Shown piece by piece: positions 17,345 through 25,333 of a stretch of DNA of 64,000 nt; position 1 is the first letter of the stretch; the number at the start of each line of letters is the position of its first letter. The DNA is from Corynebacterium sp. (lineage in GTDB: Bacteria; Actinomycetota; Actinomycetes; Mycobacteriales; Mycobacteriaceae). The position numbers were made by a program, and so were the translations under genes. The stretch spans positions 62,001 through 126,000 of the forward strand of contig JAUMTW010000001.1 in assembly GCA_030531005.1 (NCBI GenBank), in the 5' to 3' direction. Under the pieces are notes generated by a model, which did not search any database, was not told the origin of the DNA, and saw only the letters and a list, made by a program, of their open reading frames with translations.

Positions 17345-18265
17345 ATGGACCAAACTACATCGCACCCATGCCGCGGGGTCTACACCGTTATTGTTCCCGC
17401 AGCCGGGATGGGTACCCGATTCCTGCCTGCCACCAAAACGGTGCCTAAGGAATTGTTGCCCGTAGTCGACACCCCAGGCATTGAACTCATCGCGGCAGAG
17501 GCCGCAGAGCTGGGTGCGCAAAAATTGGCAATCATCACCGCTCCGAATAAGCAAGAAGTCCTTGAGCATTTCAAGTCTTTTCCCGAGTTGGAGGCAACCT
17601 TAAAGGCCCGCGGCAAGAACGAACAGCTTGCCAAGGTACGCCGGGCGCATGAGCTCATTCGTATCACTCCCGTTGAGCAGGCCCAACCTCTCGGCTTAGG
17701 TCACGCTGTTGGATTGGCGGAGGAGGTGCTCGATGCCGAAGAAGACGTGGTAGCCGTGATGCTGCCTGATGATTTGGTGATGCCAAGTGATGTGGTTCAT
17801 CGCATGCTCGATGTGCGGGAGCAGCTCGGTGGTAGTGTGCTGTGCGCTTTCGAGGTAGAGCCTAGTGAGGTTAGCAACTATGGTGTTTTCGAGATTGCCG
17901 AGGCTGAATACGCAGGCGAACATAATGTTCGACGCGTTACTGGCATGGTAGAAAAGCCTGCTCAAGAAGATGCGCCCTCACACTTTGTGGCAACAGGTCG
18001 CTACTTACTCGACCGCGCTATCTTTGATGCCTTACAACGCATTACGCCCGGTGCTGGTGGGGAATTGCAGCTGACTGATGCTATCGAGCTGCTTATCCAA
18101 GAAGGTCACCCCGTGCACATTTTGATCCACGAGGGTAAGCGCCACGATCTGGGTAACCCGGGTGGTTATATCCAAGCAGTGGTGGACTTCGGGTTATCCA
18201 ACCCAGAATATGGCCCGCATTTGGGTAAAGTTTTGCGCCGAATTCTCGATGAACACGGTGTCTAA
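17345..18265 (+). CDS. galU: UTP-glucose-1-phosphate uridylyltransferase
   Basis: GalU makes UDP-glucose for cell-wall and trehalose synthesis. The 306-residue protein has the nucleotide-binding signature VPAAGMGTRFLPATK and PKELLPVVDTPG, then VMLPDDL (Asp metal ligand) and TGMVEKP. A TTG codon upstream keeps the frame open, but the ATG at 17345 sits correctly after a -10 box. It heads the rightward cluster galU-moeA/glp-rimJ-glpR, conserved in actinobacteria. Confidence 0.96.
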   Translation: MDQTTSHPCRGVYTVIVPAAGMGTRFLPATKTVPKELLPVVDTPGIELIAAEAAELGAQKLAIITAPNKQEVLEHFKSFPELEATLKARGKNEQLAKVRRAHELIRITPVEQAQPLGLGHAVGLAEEVLDAEEDVVAVMLPDDLVMPSDVVHRMLDVREQLGGSVLCAFEVEPSEVSNYGVFEIAEAEYAGEHNVRRVTGMVEKPAQEDAPSHFVATGRYLLDRAIFDALQRITPGAGGELQLTDAIELLIQEGHPVHILIHEGKRHDLGNPGGYIQAVVDFGLSNPEYGPHLGKVLRRILDEHGV

Positions 18266-18365
18266 GTAACCCCGTATTCCACCGAGCACAAGAGTTGGCT
18301 TAATGAACAGCGCTTGGAAAGGCTAAGGTGGTGAGGGCGAAAAAGAAAATGGGCAAGGAGTATCT

Positions 18366-19643
18366 GTGCGGTCCGTAGACGAACAGCTAGCACGAGTAAC
18401 CGAAGCAGCTCGGGTACCAGACCCGGTGCGCATTGCGATTGCAGAATCGCTTGGTCTGATGTGCGCGGAAGAAGTCCAAGCAACCCGCCCTTTGCCTAGC
18501 TTCGATCAAGCAGCAATCGATGGCTATGCCGTGCGTGCCGTGGACATCGGTGGCGAACGCGGCCTGGCAACTCCCGCACCACAAGAAAAAGCACAACGCC
18601 CGCAGCCGCGCGAGACTTCGCTGCCAGTCGTTGGCGAAGTAGCTGCAGGTTCGCAAAAACCTTTGCGTTTGCAGCCGAAGCAAGCAGTACGTGTGCACAC
18701 TGGAGCGCCCATGCCAGCACTCGCCGATGCGGTGATACCACTGGAGTGGACGGACCGAGGACGCAAGCGCATGGTGGCACATCGCACTGTTCGCTCCGGC
18801 GAATTCGTGCGTCGCGCAGGCGATGACATCCGCGTTGGTGATGTTGCCGTGCAATCTGGATCCTTAATTGGGCCTACCCACATTGGTCTATTGGCAGCAG
18901 TCGGCCGCGAGAAGGTTTTGGCTTATCCGCGTCCCCGAGTGTCTATTTTCTCTGTGGGGCATGAGTTAGTGGATATTCACCGCGATCCAGGTCTGGGCCA
19001 CGTCTATGATGTGAACTCGTATGCCTTAGCAGCTGCTGCGCGTGAGGCAGGAGCTGATGCCCATCGAGTCGGCATTATTGCCGGTGAACCCCGCCGCTTG
19101 CGCGAGATCATAGAAGCAGAGATGGTGCGTAGTGAAGTTATGGTCATCACTGGTGCCGTTGGTGGCTCGGGCAGTGAGAATATCCGAAAGGTCCTCGAAG
19201 AACTTGGGACCATTGATACCACCCGCGTGGCCATGCACCCTGGTAGTGTGCAAGGCTTTGGGCTTTTAGGCCCAGAAGAAAAGCCGGTGTTCCTGTTGCC
19301 AAGCAACCCCGTATCCGCCTTGGTTATCTTTGAGATCTTTATTCGTCCAGTCATTCGCATGAGCTTGGGGAAGCGAAATGGTACTCGCAAGATGGTGCGT
19401 GCTCGTTCACTAAATCACGTGCGTAGTAAGAACGGTCGGCGCGGCTATGTGCGTGCCCGCTTAATGCGGGATGCTGAAACTCAAGATTACCTGGTTGAAG
19501 GTCTAGGTGCTGCAACTGGTGCGCCAGCGCATCTCCTTGCAGGCATGGCCAATGCTAATGCCCTATTGAAGATTCCAGAAGGCGTGGTTGAGGTGCGCCC
19601 AGGCGATATCGTGGAAGTCATCTTCCTTGCACAATCGCGCTAG
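18366..19643 (+). CDS. glp: MoeA/gephyrin-like protein, probable Glp
   Basis: The 425-residue protein has the MoeA fold: SFDQAAIDGYAVRA, VGEVAAGSQKP, RVHTGAPMPALADAVIPLEW, GSGSENIRKV and a C-terminal beta domain. It starts with GTG at 18366 after AAGGAG. Two usually invariant MoeA motifs differ: the PGKP loop reads PGSVQGFG, and LPGNPVSA reads LPSNPVSA. In C. glutamicum a MoeA paralog named Glp binds FtsZ and the membrane receptor GlpR. The gene lies in the galU-moeA-rimJ-glpR order, two genes before a GlpR-like protein, so a division role is more likely than cofactor synthesis. A residual molybdenum insertase function cannot be excluded. Confidence 0.8.
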   Translation: MRSVDEQLARVTEAARVPDPVRIAIAESLGLMCAEEVQATRPLPSFDQAAIDGYAVRAVDIGGERGLATPAPQEKAQRPQPRETSLPVVGEVAAGSQKPLRLQPKQAVRVHTGAPMPALADAVIPLEWTDRGRKRMVAHRTVRSGEFVRRAGDDIRVGDVAVQSGSLIGPTHIGLLAAVGREKVLAYPRPRVSIFSVGHELVDIHRDPGLGHVYDVNSYALAAAAREAGADAHRVGIIAGEPRRLREIIEAEMVRSEVMVITGAVGGSGSENIRKVLEELGTIDTTRVAMHPGSVQGFGLLGPEEKPVFLLPSNPVSALVIFEIFIRPVIRMSLGKRNGTRKMVRARSLNHVRSKNGRRGYVRARLMRDAETQDYLVEGLGAATGAPAHLLAGMANANALLKIPEGVVEVRPGDIVEVIFLAQSR

Positions 19644-19742
19644 GTGAGCTTGCATTTACACGTTGGAAAAAATAATTCCAGGAATATCTGCCGGGCTAAT
19701 GACTGCTGCCCGCGCTAGCGCGCTTACTGAAGGTGGAAATTG

Positions 19743-20453
19743 ATGATCCTGCAACACGTTTGTGCAGTGCTGTTTCCACCGCGGCAACCGGCCTATTATT
19801 CTCAAGAAGTCATCGTTCCCAGTGGCCAGCGGGTGCGAGTTCGCTCGTTGACATATAAAGATGGTAAACTCTGGCGCTACTACCGCATGCGCGATCGCAA
19901 ATACTTAGAGGCCGTTGAGCCCACCATGATCGTGAGTTGGAAACAAGCCCATACACGTTCCGCCTGGGCACGCAGCTTCGCCTATTTAGAAGAACTTACC
20001 GGCGAAGGCGATATTGTGCCGCTGGCCATTGAAGTCGATGGGCAGTTCGCTGGCCAAATTTCGCTGGGCGCTTTAAAAGAAGAAGCTGTGGAAACTGCGC
20101 TGAATACAGGGGGAAGTAAACGTACTGCGGCCGCCCCATGCTGGGTAGGCTATTGGATCGCCCGGGAATACCAAGGCAAAGGCATTACTACCGCCGCCTG
20201 CGCCTTGATCTGCGACTATGGTTTGGAAGTGCTACATCTGCGCGAGCTTACCGCTACCTGCCTGCCAGAGAATATTGCCTCCCAGAAAGTGCTCGAGCAC
20301 ATTGGCTTTTGCCGGGATTTTCATCATTACCCCGCCTTGCATGTGGGAGGGAAGTCTCAATTACATCGCTTTTACACCCTAAGTAGCGGGGACTATCACT
20401 CAACCTGTGTGCAGCGCCTGATTCGCGCGCAACGAATTCGGCGTGCCCCATAA
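19743..20453 (+). CDS. rimJ: RimJ-like GNAT N-acetyltransferase
   Basis: The 236-residue protein is a GNAT acetyltransferase of the RimJ/RimL group that uses acetyl-CoA to acetylate protein N-termini. The acetyl-CoA-binding motif A is visible as GYWIAREYQGKGITTAA, with the downstream PENIASQKVLEHIGF motif. The ATG at 19743 follows GAAGGTGG; a TTG one codon earlier is unlikely. It sits between the MoeA-like and GlpR-like genes, as in M. tuberculosis. The substrate is unknown, and acetylation of S5 or of the neighbouring gene products are options without evidence here. Confidence 0.9.
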   Translation: MILQHVCAVLFPPRQPAYYSQEVIVPSGQRVRVRSLTYKDGKLWRYYRMRDRKYLEAVEPTMIVSWKQAHTRSAWARSFAYLEELTGEGDIVPLAIEVDGQFAGQISLGALKEEAVETALNTGGSKRTAAAPCWVGYWIAREYQGKGITTAACALICDYGLEVLHLRELTATCLPENIASQKVLEHIGFCRDFHHYPALHVGGKSQLHRFYTLSSGDYHSTCVQRLIRAQRIRRAP

Positions 20454-20611
20454 ACCATATCGCGCCTGGTTGCTACAGTAGAAGTTCATATTGTGGGAAT
20501 ACTATACCTAGCATTATGCGAGCAGGGTTCGATGATGACGCTGCATTGCATAAACACAGGCAGGGTCGTATTCCAGGTAGCAAGGTTGTTTAGGAAAGGT
20601 AACGGGTCGCC

Positions 20612-21745
20612 ATGACTTCAGGAACAGTAGCTATTGCGCTTATCGTGCTTGTCTGGCTTTTTGTGCTGGCGCCAATGTTCTTACGTGGCCACAAGCCTAT
20701 CTCGAAGGCCGGTGATGCTTTTGACGAGACCCGCGTGGTCTATAAAGGCGGCTCCAAGCCTCTAGACACTCCTTTGCAACCCAAGATCAGCGCTAAGGAT
20801 GTGCATCTCATTCGCACTGAAGATGCAGCAGCTGATGCCGAATACGCTCAAGTGAGCGCCGAGTCCAGCCTGAGTGAACCTGCTACTGAAGTTGTCCCCG
20901 AGGTTGTCGATGGCGAGGTCATCTACGAATTGCCAGCCGGATACGATGTGGCGGAGCACACCAACGTACTCCCTGAGAATGGCACTGCAGATGATGAGTA
21001 TGCGGGATCGGTATCCGAATTTGATGCCGAAGACTTAGTCGAAGAGTATGACGCTGCAGAGTATGCGCAGCAAACTACGGCCAATGGTGCTGGCTACAAT
21101 GATGCTGCGCTGGATAACTTCGATGACTATGAAGCAGAGGAAGACGCTTACTCCTACGACGAGGCTTATGTTAGCCCCGAAGACTTGCTCTATCCCGGCA
21201 AGGCAGAAGAAGAGGTCGTCGAAGAACCTGCAGCAGCCTATCGCGAGGATCTGGCCGATTCTGAGTTAACGGAAGAAGAAATGGATTTTGCCCTTCACCG
21301 CGCACGTCGTGGTGGATGGAACCCCCAAGCTGAAATGGCTGCACGTGCTGTGCGTCTGCAGCGCCGCAAGCGCACCTTAGGTGGCATGAGTTTACTGGTT
21401 GCGCTGTCATTCATAGCTGCCGTGTTGTGGGGTGGCTTTGGTTGGACTATGACGCTTATCAGCGTTGGTATCCTGGCGCTGTACTTGGTGACTTTGCGCA
21501 AGCAGGTCCGTGCTGAGCAGCAGTTGCATGCCCGTCGTGTGGAACAACTGCGCCGTGCCAGGCTCGGTGTGGCCAATGCAGAAGATACCGAATTAGGTAT
21601 CCCGCAGCGCCTGCGCCACCCGGGTGCAGTGGTACTCGAGCTGGATGATGAGAGCCCAGATTTCGAAGAACTCGATGTGATCACTCCAGACAATCGGGAG
21701 CAATTAGGCTTTGATCATTCCTCCTTGGAACGACGAGTCGGGTAG
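20612..21745 (+). CDS. glpR: Membrane receptor GlpR / SepX-like division protein
   Basis: The 377-residue protein has an N-terminal TM helix (residues ~5-23, GTVAIALIVLVWLFVLAPMF), then a conserved GHKPISKAGDAFDETR segment. A ~160-residue acidic, low-complexity region follows, and two adjacent TM helices lie near 255-295 (MSLLVALSFIAAVLWGG and MTLISVGILALYLVTL). The C-terminal cytoplasmic tail is basic then acidic. This architecture and the genomic position match GlpR of C. glutamicum and SepX of Streptomyces, which place division proteins at the septum. The assignment rests on topology and context rather than a catalytic motif. Confidence 0.78.
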   Translation: MTSGTVAIALIVLVWLFVLAPMFLRGHKPISKAGDAFDETRVVYKGGSKPLDTPLQPKISAKDVHLIRTEDAAADAEYAQVSAESSLSEPATEVVPEVVDGEVIYELPAGYDVAEHTNVLPENGTADDEYAGSVSEFDAEDLVEEYDAAEYAQQTTANGAGYNDAALDNFDDYEAEEDAYSYDEAYVSPEDLLYPGKAEEEVVEEPAAAYREDLADSELTEEEMDFALHRARRGGWNPQAEMAARAVRLQRRKRTLGGMSLLVALSFIAAVLWGGFGWTMTLISVGILALYLVTLRKQVRAEQQLHARRVEQLRRARLGVANAEDTELGIPQRLRHPGAVVLELDDESPDFEELDVITPDNREQLGFDHSSLERRVG

Positions 21746-21752
21746 GTAACCT

Positions 21753-22166
21753 ATGGATCAACCATTCATTCGGGATGCAGCACTACTGCTGTTGCGGTTG
21801 ATTTTAGGCGCAGTGTTCATCGCCCATGGCCTCCAGAAATTCATCATTCACGGGATTGATGACACCGCCCAACAATTTAGTTCTTGGGGCATTCCCCAGC
21901 CACGCCTTTTCGTCTGGTTTGCAGGCCTGGGCGAAGTTGTCGGTGGTGCCATGCTGATTATTGGACTGCTTACCACCCTGGCCGCCGGAGTGTTAGCTGT
22001 GGAGATGATAGCAGCAATAGTTATGGTGCACTTGCCCAATGGCGTTTTTGTTGCCGATGGCGGCGTGGAGTATGCCTTGGTGCTCTTAATCTCTTTGCTG
22101 ATGATCGTGGTTTTCGGCAGTGGGCGCGCCAGCTTAGATGAGGTGTTTAGCCGTGTTGAGCTGTGA
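21753..22166 (+). CDS. DoxX-family membrane protein
   Basis: The 137-residue, four-helix membrane protein starts MDQPFIRDAALLLLRLILGAVFIAHGLQKF and has the DoxX signature GLGEVVGGAMLIIGLLT (residues ~55-75). DoxX proteins are small quinone- or oxidoreductase-associated membrane proteins; in mycobacteria one joins a detoxification complex with superoxide dismutase and a thiosulfate sulfurtransferase. Neither partner is nearby. The ATG is 7 bp after the glpR stop, and the 3' end overlaps the next gene, so it is part of the same operon. Confidence 0.85.
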   Translation: MDQPFIRDAALLLLRLILGAVFIAHGLQKFIIHGIDDTAQQFSSWGIPQPRLFVWFAGLGEVVGGAMLIIGLLTTLAAGVLAVEMIAAIVMVHLPNGVFVADGGVEYALVLLISLLMIVVFGSGRASLDEVFSRVEL

Positions 22167-22791
22167 GCAAGTCCAAGCAGCGCTTTCCGCCTCCTTAGAT
22201 GGGGAAGACCCCGGCATCCCCGAAGATGTTTTGGAAGCCCACCTCGCGCACTGTCCGGAGTGCCGGGCATTTTACCAGCAGGCGGCACAAGTCAACCGGC
22301 AGCTGAATTTTCAAGCCAGTACCCCTGCCACAGCCCCTGATCTTACTGCTGAGATTTTAGCTGGGGTGGATGCGACTTGGCGGCGTCAATTGCTGATCCG
22401 CAATACTTGGAGTTGGATCTGCCGGGTCGGTCTAGTCACTATGGCATTGGGCTGGCTGATCTGGGGAGTACGGCTCATTGCTGATGCCAGTAGTAGCGAG
22501 CAGCGCGACTACCTCATTGATGCTGCTGCTATTCGCTTGTCGCTGGCTGCGATGTTGTTATTCTTGGCGATTTTCCCGCGCTTTGCCGGCGGCATTGTGC
22601 CATTCTTGGGCGCTTGGTGGTCATTTTCTTTTGGTGTGCGCATTCAAGATATGATTGCTGGCACTTTTTCTGCAGAAATCGGCTGGTTTTTAGTGTGGCT
22701 GGCCTTGAGCGCTGTGGTTTGTGCATTGACCTGGATTGCATATCTGGGTTGGGGGGTCATCCAAGAAAGCTTGGCGCAATTGCGTTCCTAG
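22153..22791 (+). CDS. Zinc-finger (anti-sigma-like) membrane protein
   Basis: The N-terminus carries a putative zf-HC2 zinc finger (SCEQVQAALSASLDGE then HLAHCPECRAF), the H-x3-C-x2-C module of ZAS anti-sigma factors. About 100 residues later come several TM helices, four or five in all, rather than the single helix typical of anti-sigma factors. GTG at 22153 (spaced 9 bp after TGAGG) is preferred over ATG 22138. Either start overlaps the doxX 3' end, so the two are coupled. No sigma-factor gene lies next to it. It may bind a distant partner or have a redox role; the function is unknown. Confidence 0.65.
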   Translation: MLSCEQVQAALSASLDGEDPGIPEDVLEAHLAHCPECRAFYQQAAQVNRQLNFQASTPATAPDLTAEILAGVDATWRRQLLIRNTWSWICRVGLVTMALGWLIWGVRLIADASSSEQRDYLIDAAAIRLSLAAMLLFLAIFPRFAGGIVPFLGAWWSFSFGVRIQDMIAGTFSAEIGWFLVWLALSAVVCALTWIAYLGWGVIQESLAQLRS

Positions 22792-22876
22792 TAGCGCAGG
22801 AGCTAGCACAGTAGTGCAGTAGCAGAGAACGATTCCCTGCACCGAGTGTGCCTGCGGTTTCATCCCGCCTGAAAAG

Positions 22877-22939
22877 TAAAAACGCGCTGTTGTTTCCTTT
22901 GTGCTTTTGGAGAAAGTCACCGGAAAACCACAGCGCGTT
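22877..22939 (-). terminator. Terminator after the MFS gene
   Basis: Arms AACGCGCTGT (22881-22890) and ACAGCGCGTT (22930-22939) are perfect, with an inner GTTTCC/GGAAAAC pairing. On the minus strand the stem is followed by TTTTTAC. It lies ~50 bp downstream of the MFS stop codon and could also block read-through from the plus-strand zinc-finger gene. Confidence 0.8.
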
Positions 22940-22988
22940 ATGCCTTAGAAAAGCGGCTGCTATACGAGAGGGGTAGCGCAGTCCAGTA

Positions 22989-24323
22989 TTAGTCGGTTGT
23001 AGGAGCCTGTTCAGCGACTGGTTCGTCCTTACGGTGGCGTTGCATCCACACCAGAATGCTGGCAGCCAGCATGCCAATCAAAGCAACGACGAAGGTGATA
23101 GAGAATATCTGTTGGTAGCCTACATAGGCATCATCGCTGTGGGCCTCAATAATGCCTGCCGTCATAGGGTTAGCCCAGAAGATCGAGGCATAGGCTAAGA
23201 AAGAACCCACGGCCATAGCCGAGCCGTTAATAGACTCTGGTAAGTGCAGTTCCGCAATTGGAGCAAGAATCACGGCCTTGCCCATGAAGATGCCGATAGC
23301 CATGAGCATCAGCAGAATCATTGCTGGCCACATCATGGATTCATCCGATGGGAGCAGTGCGACGAGGCCAACACCTATGGCAGTCACGGCGAGTGCTACA
23401 GCAATCATCTTGGTGGAGGACTTAAAGACATAATCAGCACACAGTCCGGCAGCTAGGCCAGCAATAATGCCGATAAATCCGGTATTGAATATGCCGAAGG
23501 CGCCGCTCATTGCTGCGCTGGCATCGTACACCAACGTCAGGTACGGGGCGGAGGAATAGATCAAATTCACGTAGCACCAATAGATGCATAGCGCGGCAAT
23601 ACCAGCGAGCCATACCGTGGGTTTGAGGAGTACGTGCACCAGACCTAAGAAAGCGGCCTTATTAGCGCTCACTTCCTTTTCACTTGCGCCGCTGTCTTCA
23701 TTACCAACGGCGTTCAGCGGTACATAACGCAGCAAAGCAATGATCAGTGGAATGAGCAGGAGGGCATATCCAATGGCAAAGCCGCGCATAATGACGGTGG
23801 CACTATCGGGGAAGATCGCCAGTAAACCGACGATAATCAAGTTCATGAGGAATTCAGCTGCGCGGCGGATAGTCTCGAGCAAGCCCATGGCCAGGCCACG
23901 GCCTTCGGTGTTTTCATTGCGGGCTAGGAAGCTGACGCCATTGACCACTGCAGGCCAGCCGATGGCATCCCAGATGCCCCAACTAATCGCAATGGCTATC
24001 ATGACCTGGAAGTCCAGGTTGGGCACGAGGTACAAGATCATGTAGGTGGCAAGGCGCCAAGCCGACCAAGCAATGAGGATATTACGAATGGGGAAGCGGT
24101 TATTCACCCAGCCAGCTGGCACATAGAGGAACATAGCGATGCCCAGCCAGCCCATCAAGATGCCGAACTCATCCACGCCGATGCCCAAAACATCACAGAG
24201 TGGCAACATGAGGGAGCCCTTGAAGGCTTCGAAGGCGGAGTACGTCAGCTGGCCTGCTAAGACTACAGAAAGGAAGGCGCCGGTATAGCCGCGGCGCAAG
24301 AAGGTAGGTAGTTTAAACGACAT
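22989..24323 (-). CDS. Major facilitator transporter, GlpT/UhpC-like
   Basis: The 444-residue protein has 12 hydrophobic segments split by a central loop near residue 205 and belongs to the major facilitator superfamily. The ATG at 24323 overlaps the glpQ stop by 11 bp, so the two are translationally coupled. Pairing with a glycerophosphodiesterase suggests uptake of glycerophosphodiesters or glycerol-3-phosphate, an inference from context only. Start codons a few residues upstream (24329, 24386) are possible but less well placed. A terminator follows. I do not recall this pair here in C. glutamicum, so it may be an accessory insertion. Confidence 0.78.
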   Translation of the reverse strand: MSFKLPTFLRRGYTGAFLSVVLAGQLTYSAFEAFKGSLMLPLCDVLGIGVDEFGILMGWLGIAMFLYVPAGWVNNRFPIRNILIAWSAWRLATYMILYLVPNLDFQVMIAIAISWGIWDAIGWPAVVNGVSFLARNENTEGRGLAMGLLETIRRAAEFLMNLIIVGLLAIFPDSATVIMRGFAIGYALLLIPLIIALLRYVPLNAVGNEDSGASEKEVSANKAAFLGLVHVLLKPTVWLAGIAALCIYWCYVNLIYSSAPYLTLVYDASAAMSGAFGIFNTGFIGIIAGLAAGLCADYVFKSSTKMIAVALAVTAIGVGLVALLPSDESMMWPAMILLMLMAIGIFMGKAVILAPIAELHLPESINGSAMAVGSFLAYASIFWANPMTAGIIEAHSDDAYVGYQQIFSITFVVALIGMLAASILVWMQRHRKDEPVAEQAPTTD

Positions 24324-25065
24324 TGGCATCCTCTTCGAAATCCAGCATGAGATTGGCCTGATCGTTAAAGACTCCGGTGGCGCCAAAGTTTTTCAACTCA
24401 TTAATGCGAGCACGGGAGTTCACTGTCCACACATTGACGTCATAGCCGGCATCGCGCATCATGGCAATTTGCTCGGCAGTGAGACCATCGTCTTCTGGGT
24501 GGATGGCGCTAGCACCAACGAGTTCGGCGATGGTGCGCCAATCGGAGTTAAAGGTGTGTCGTTCAAATAAACAGGCCACGGGGTACTGTGGTGCCTGTTC
24601 TTTAAAGCGCGCGAGCAGAACATGGTTAAAGGAGGAAATCAGAACTTGGTTTTCGGGCCTGAGTGCCGCCAAGGATTGTGTGACCTGGGTGATGAGGCGC
24701 TCGGCATGCTGTTTGCCCCCAGTTGGGCCTTTGAGCTCGATATTGGCATGCATACCGGTTTCATTGAGAAGACGAACCAAAGCATCCAAGGTAGGTAGCG
24801 GCTCACCTGCAAATTCGGGGGAAAACCAACTACCGGCATCAATGGGATCGAGGTCTGTGGCGGTGAGGTGGGCGTAGTCTCCACTGAGATCAGTGGTGCG
24901 ATCGAGTGTTTCGTCGTGGATCACAATGGCGGTGCCGTCAGCAAGCACATCCACATCTGTTTCGATCCATTGCACGCTTTGCTCTGCGGCAAGGCGGAAT
25001 GCGCTGAGGGTATTTTCCGGGGCCTGATGATTCAGCCCACGGTGCGCAAATACACGAAAAGTCAT
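24313..25065 (-). CDS. glpQ: Glycerophosphodiester phosphodiesterase
   Basis: The enzyme hydrolyses glycerophosphodiesters (such as glycerophosphocholine) to glycerol-3-phosphate and the alcohol. The 250-residue TIM-barrel protein has all family motifs: FAHRGLNHQAPENTLSAF (catalytic His and metal ligands), ETDVDVLADGTAIVIHDETLDRTT, NIELKG, and VNVWTVNSRARI at the C-terminus. No signal peptide is seen, so it is cytoplasmic and its substrate must be imported, presumably by the coupled MFS protein. Released choline could feed the BetA/BetB pathway encoded 11 kb away (inference). Confidence 0.94.
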   Translation of the reverse strand: MTFRVFAHRGLNHQAPENTLSAFRLAAEQSVQWIETDVDVLADGTAIVIHDETLDRTTDLSGDYAHLTATDLDPIDAGSWFSPEFAGEPLPTLDALVRLLNETGMHANIELKGPTGGKQHAERLITQVTQSLAALRPENQVLISSFNHVLLARFKEQAPQYPVACLFERHTFNSDWRTIAELVGASAIHPEDDGLTAEQIAMMRDAGYDVNVWTVNSRARINELKNFGATGVFNDQANLMLDFEEDANVV

Positions 25066-25250
25066 GCATGCTCCTTATGAATTTGTGAGAGGGGATTCAG
25101 TCTTATTTCTAGCAGTATTGAGTTCAATATGTGACCTTTTGCAGTTAGAAATTGGCTTCATTTGGGTAACCCCTGGTACAAGGTGGTGCGATGCGCATGG
25201 AAAAGTAGGAGCCAACGGCCTGAAAAGGTGTAGGAAGCGCGAAAACCCAG

Positions 25251-25283
25251 TTGGCAGCTTCTTGGCAGCTTCTTGGCAGCTTC
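25251..25283. repeat. 11-bp tandem repeat, three copies
   Basis: TTGGCAGCTTC occurs three times without spacing (25251-25261, 25262-25272, 25273-25283). It lies in the 268-bp gap between glpQ and pmt, ~50 bp after the pmt stop codon. It may be a variable-number locus. Confidence 0.9.
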
Positions 25284-25333
25284 GAAAAAGCCATCAACCG
25301 GGAATCAGATACTAGCAGCATGTGCCGAATGTT

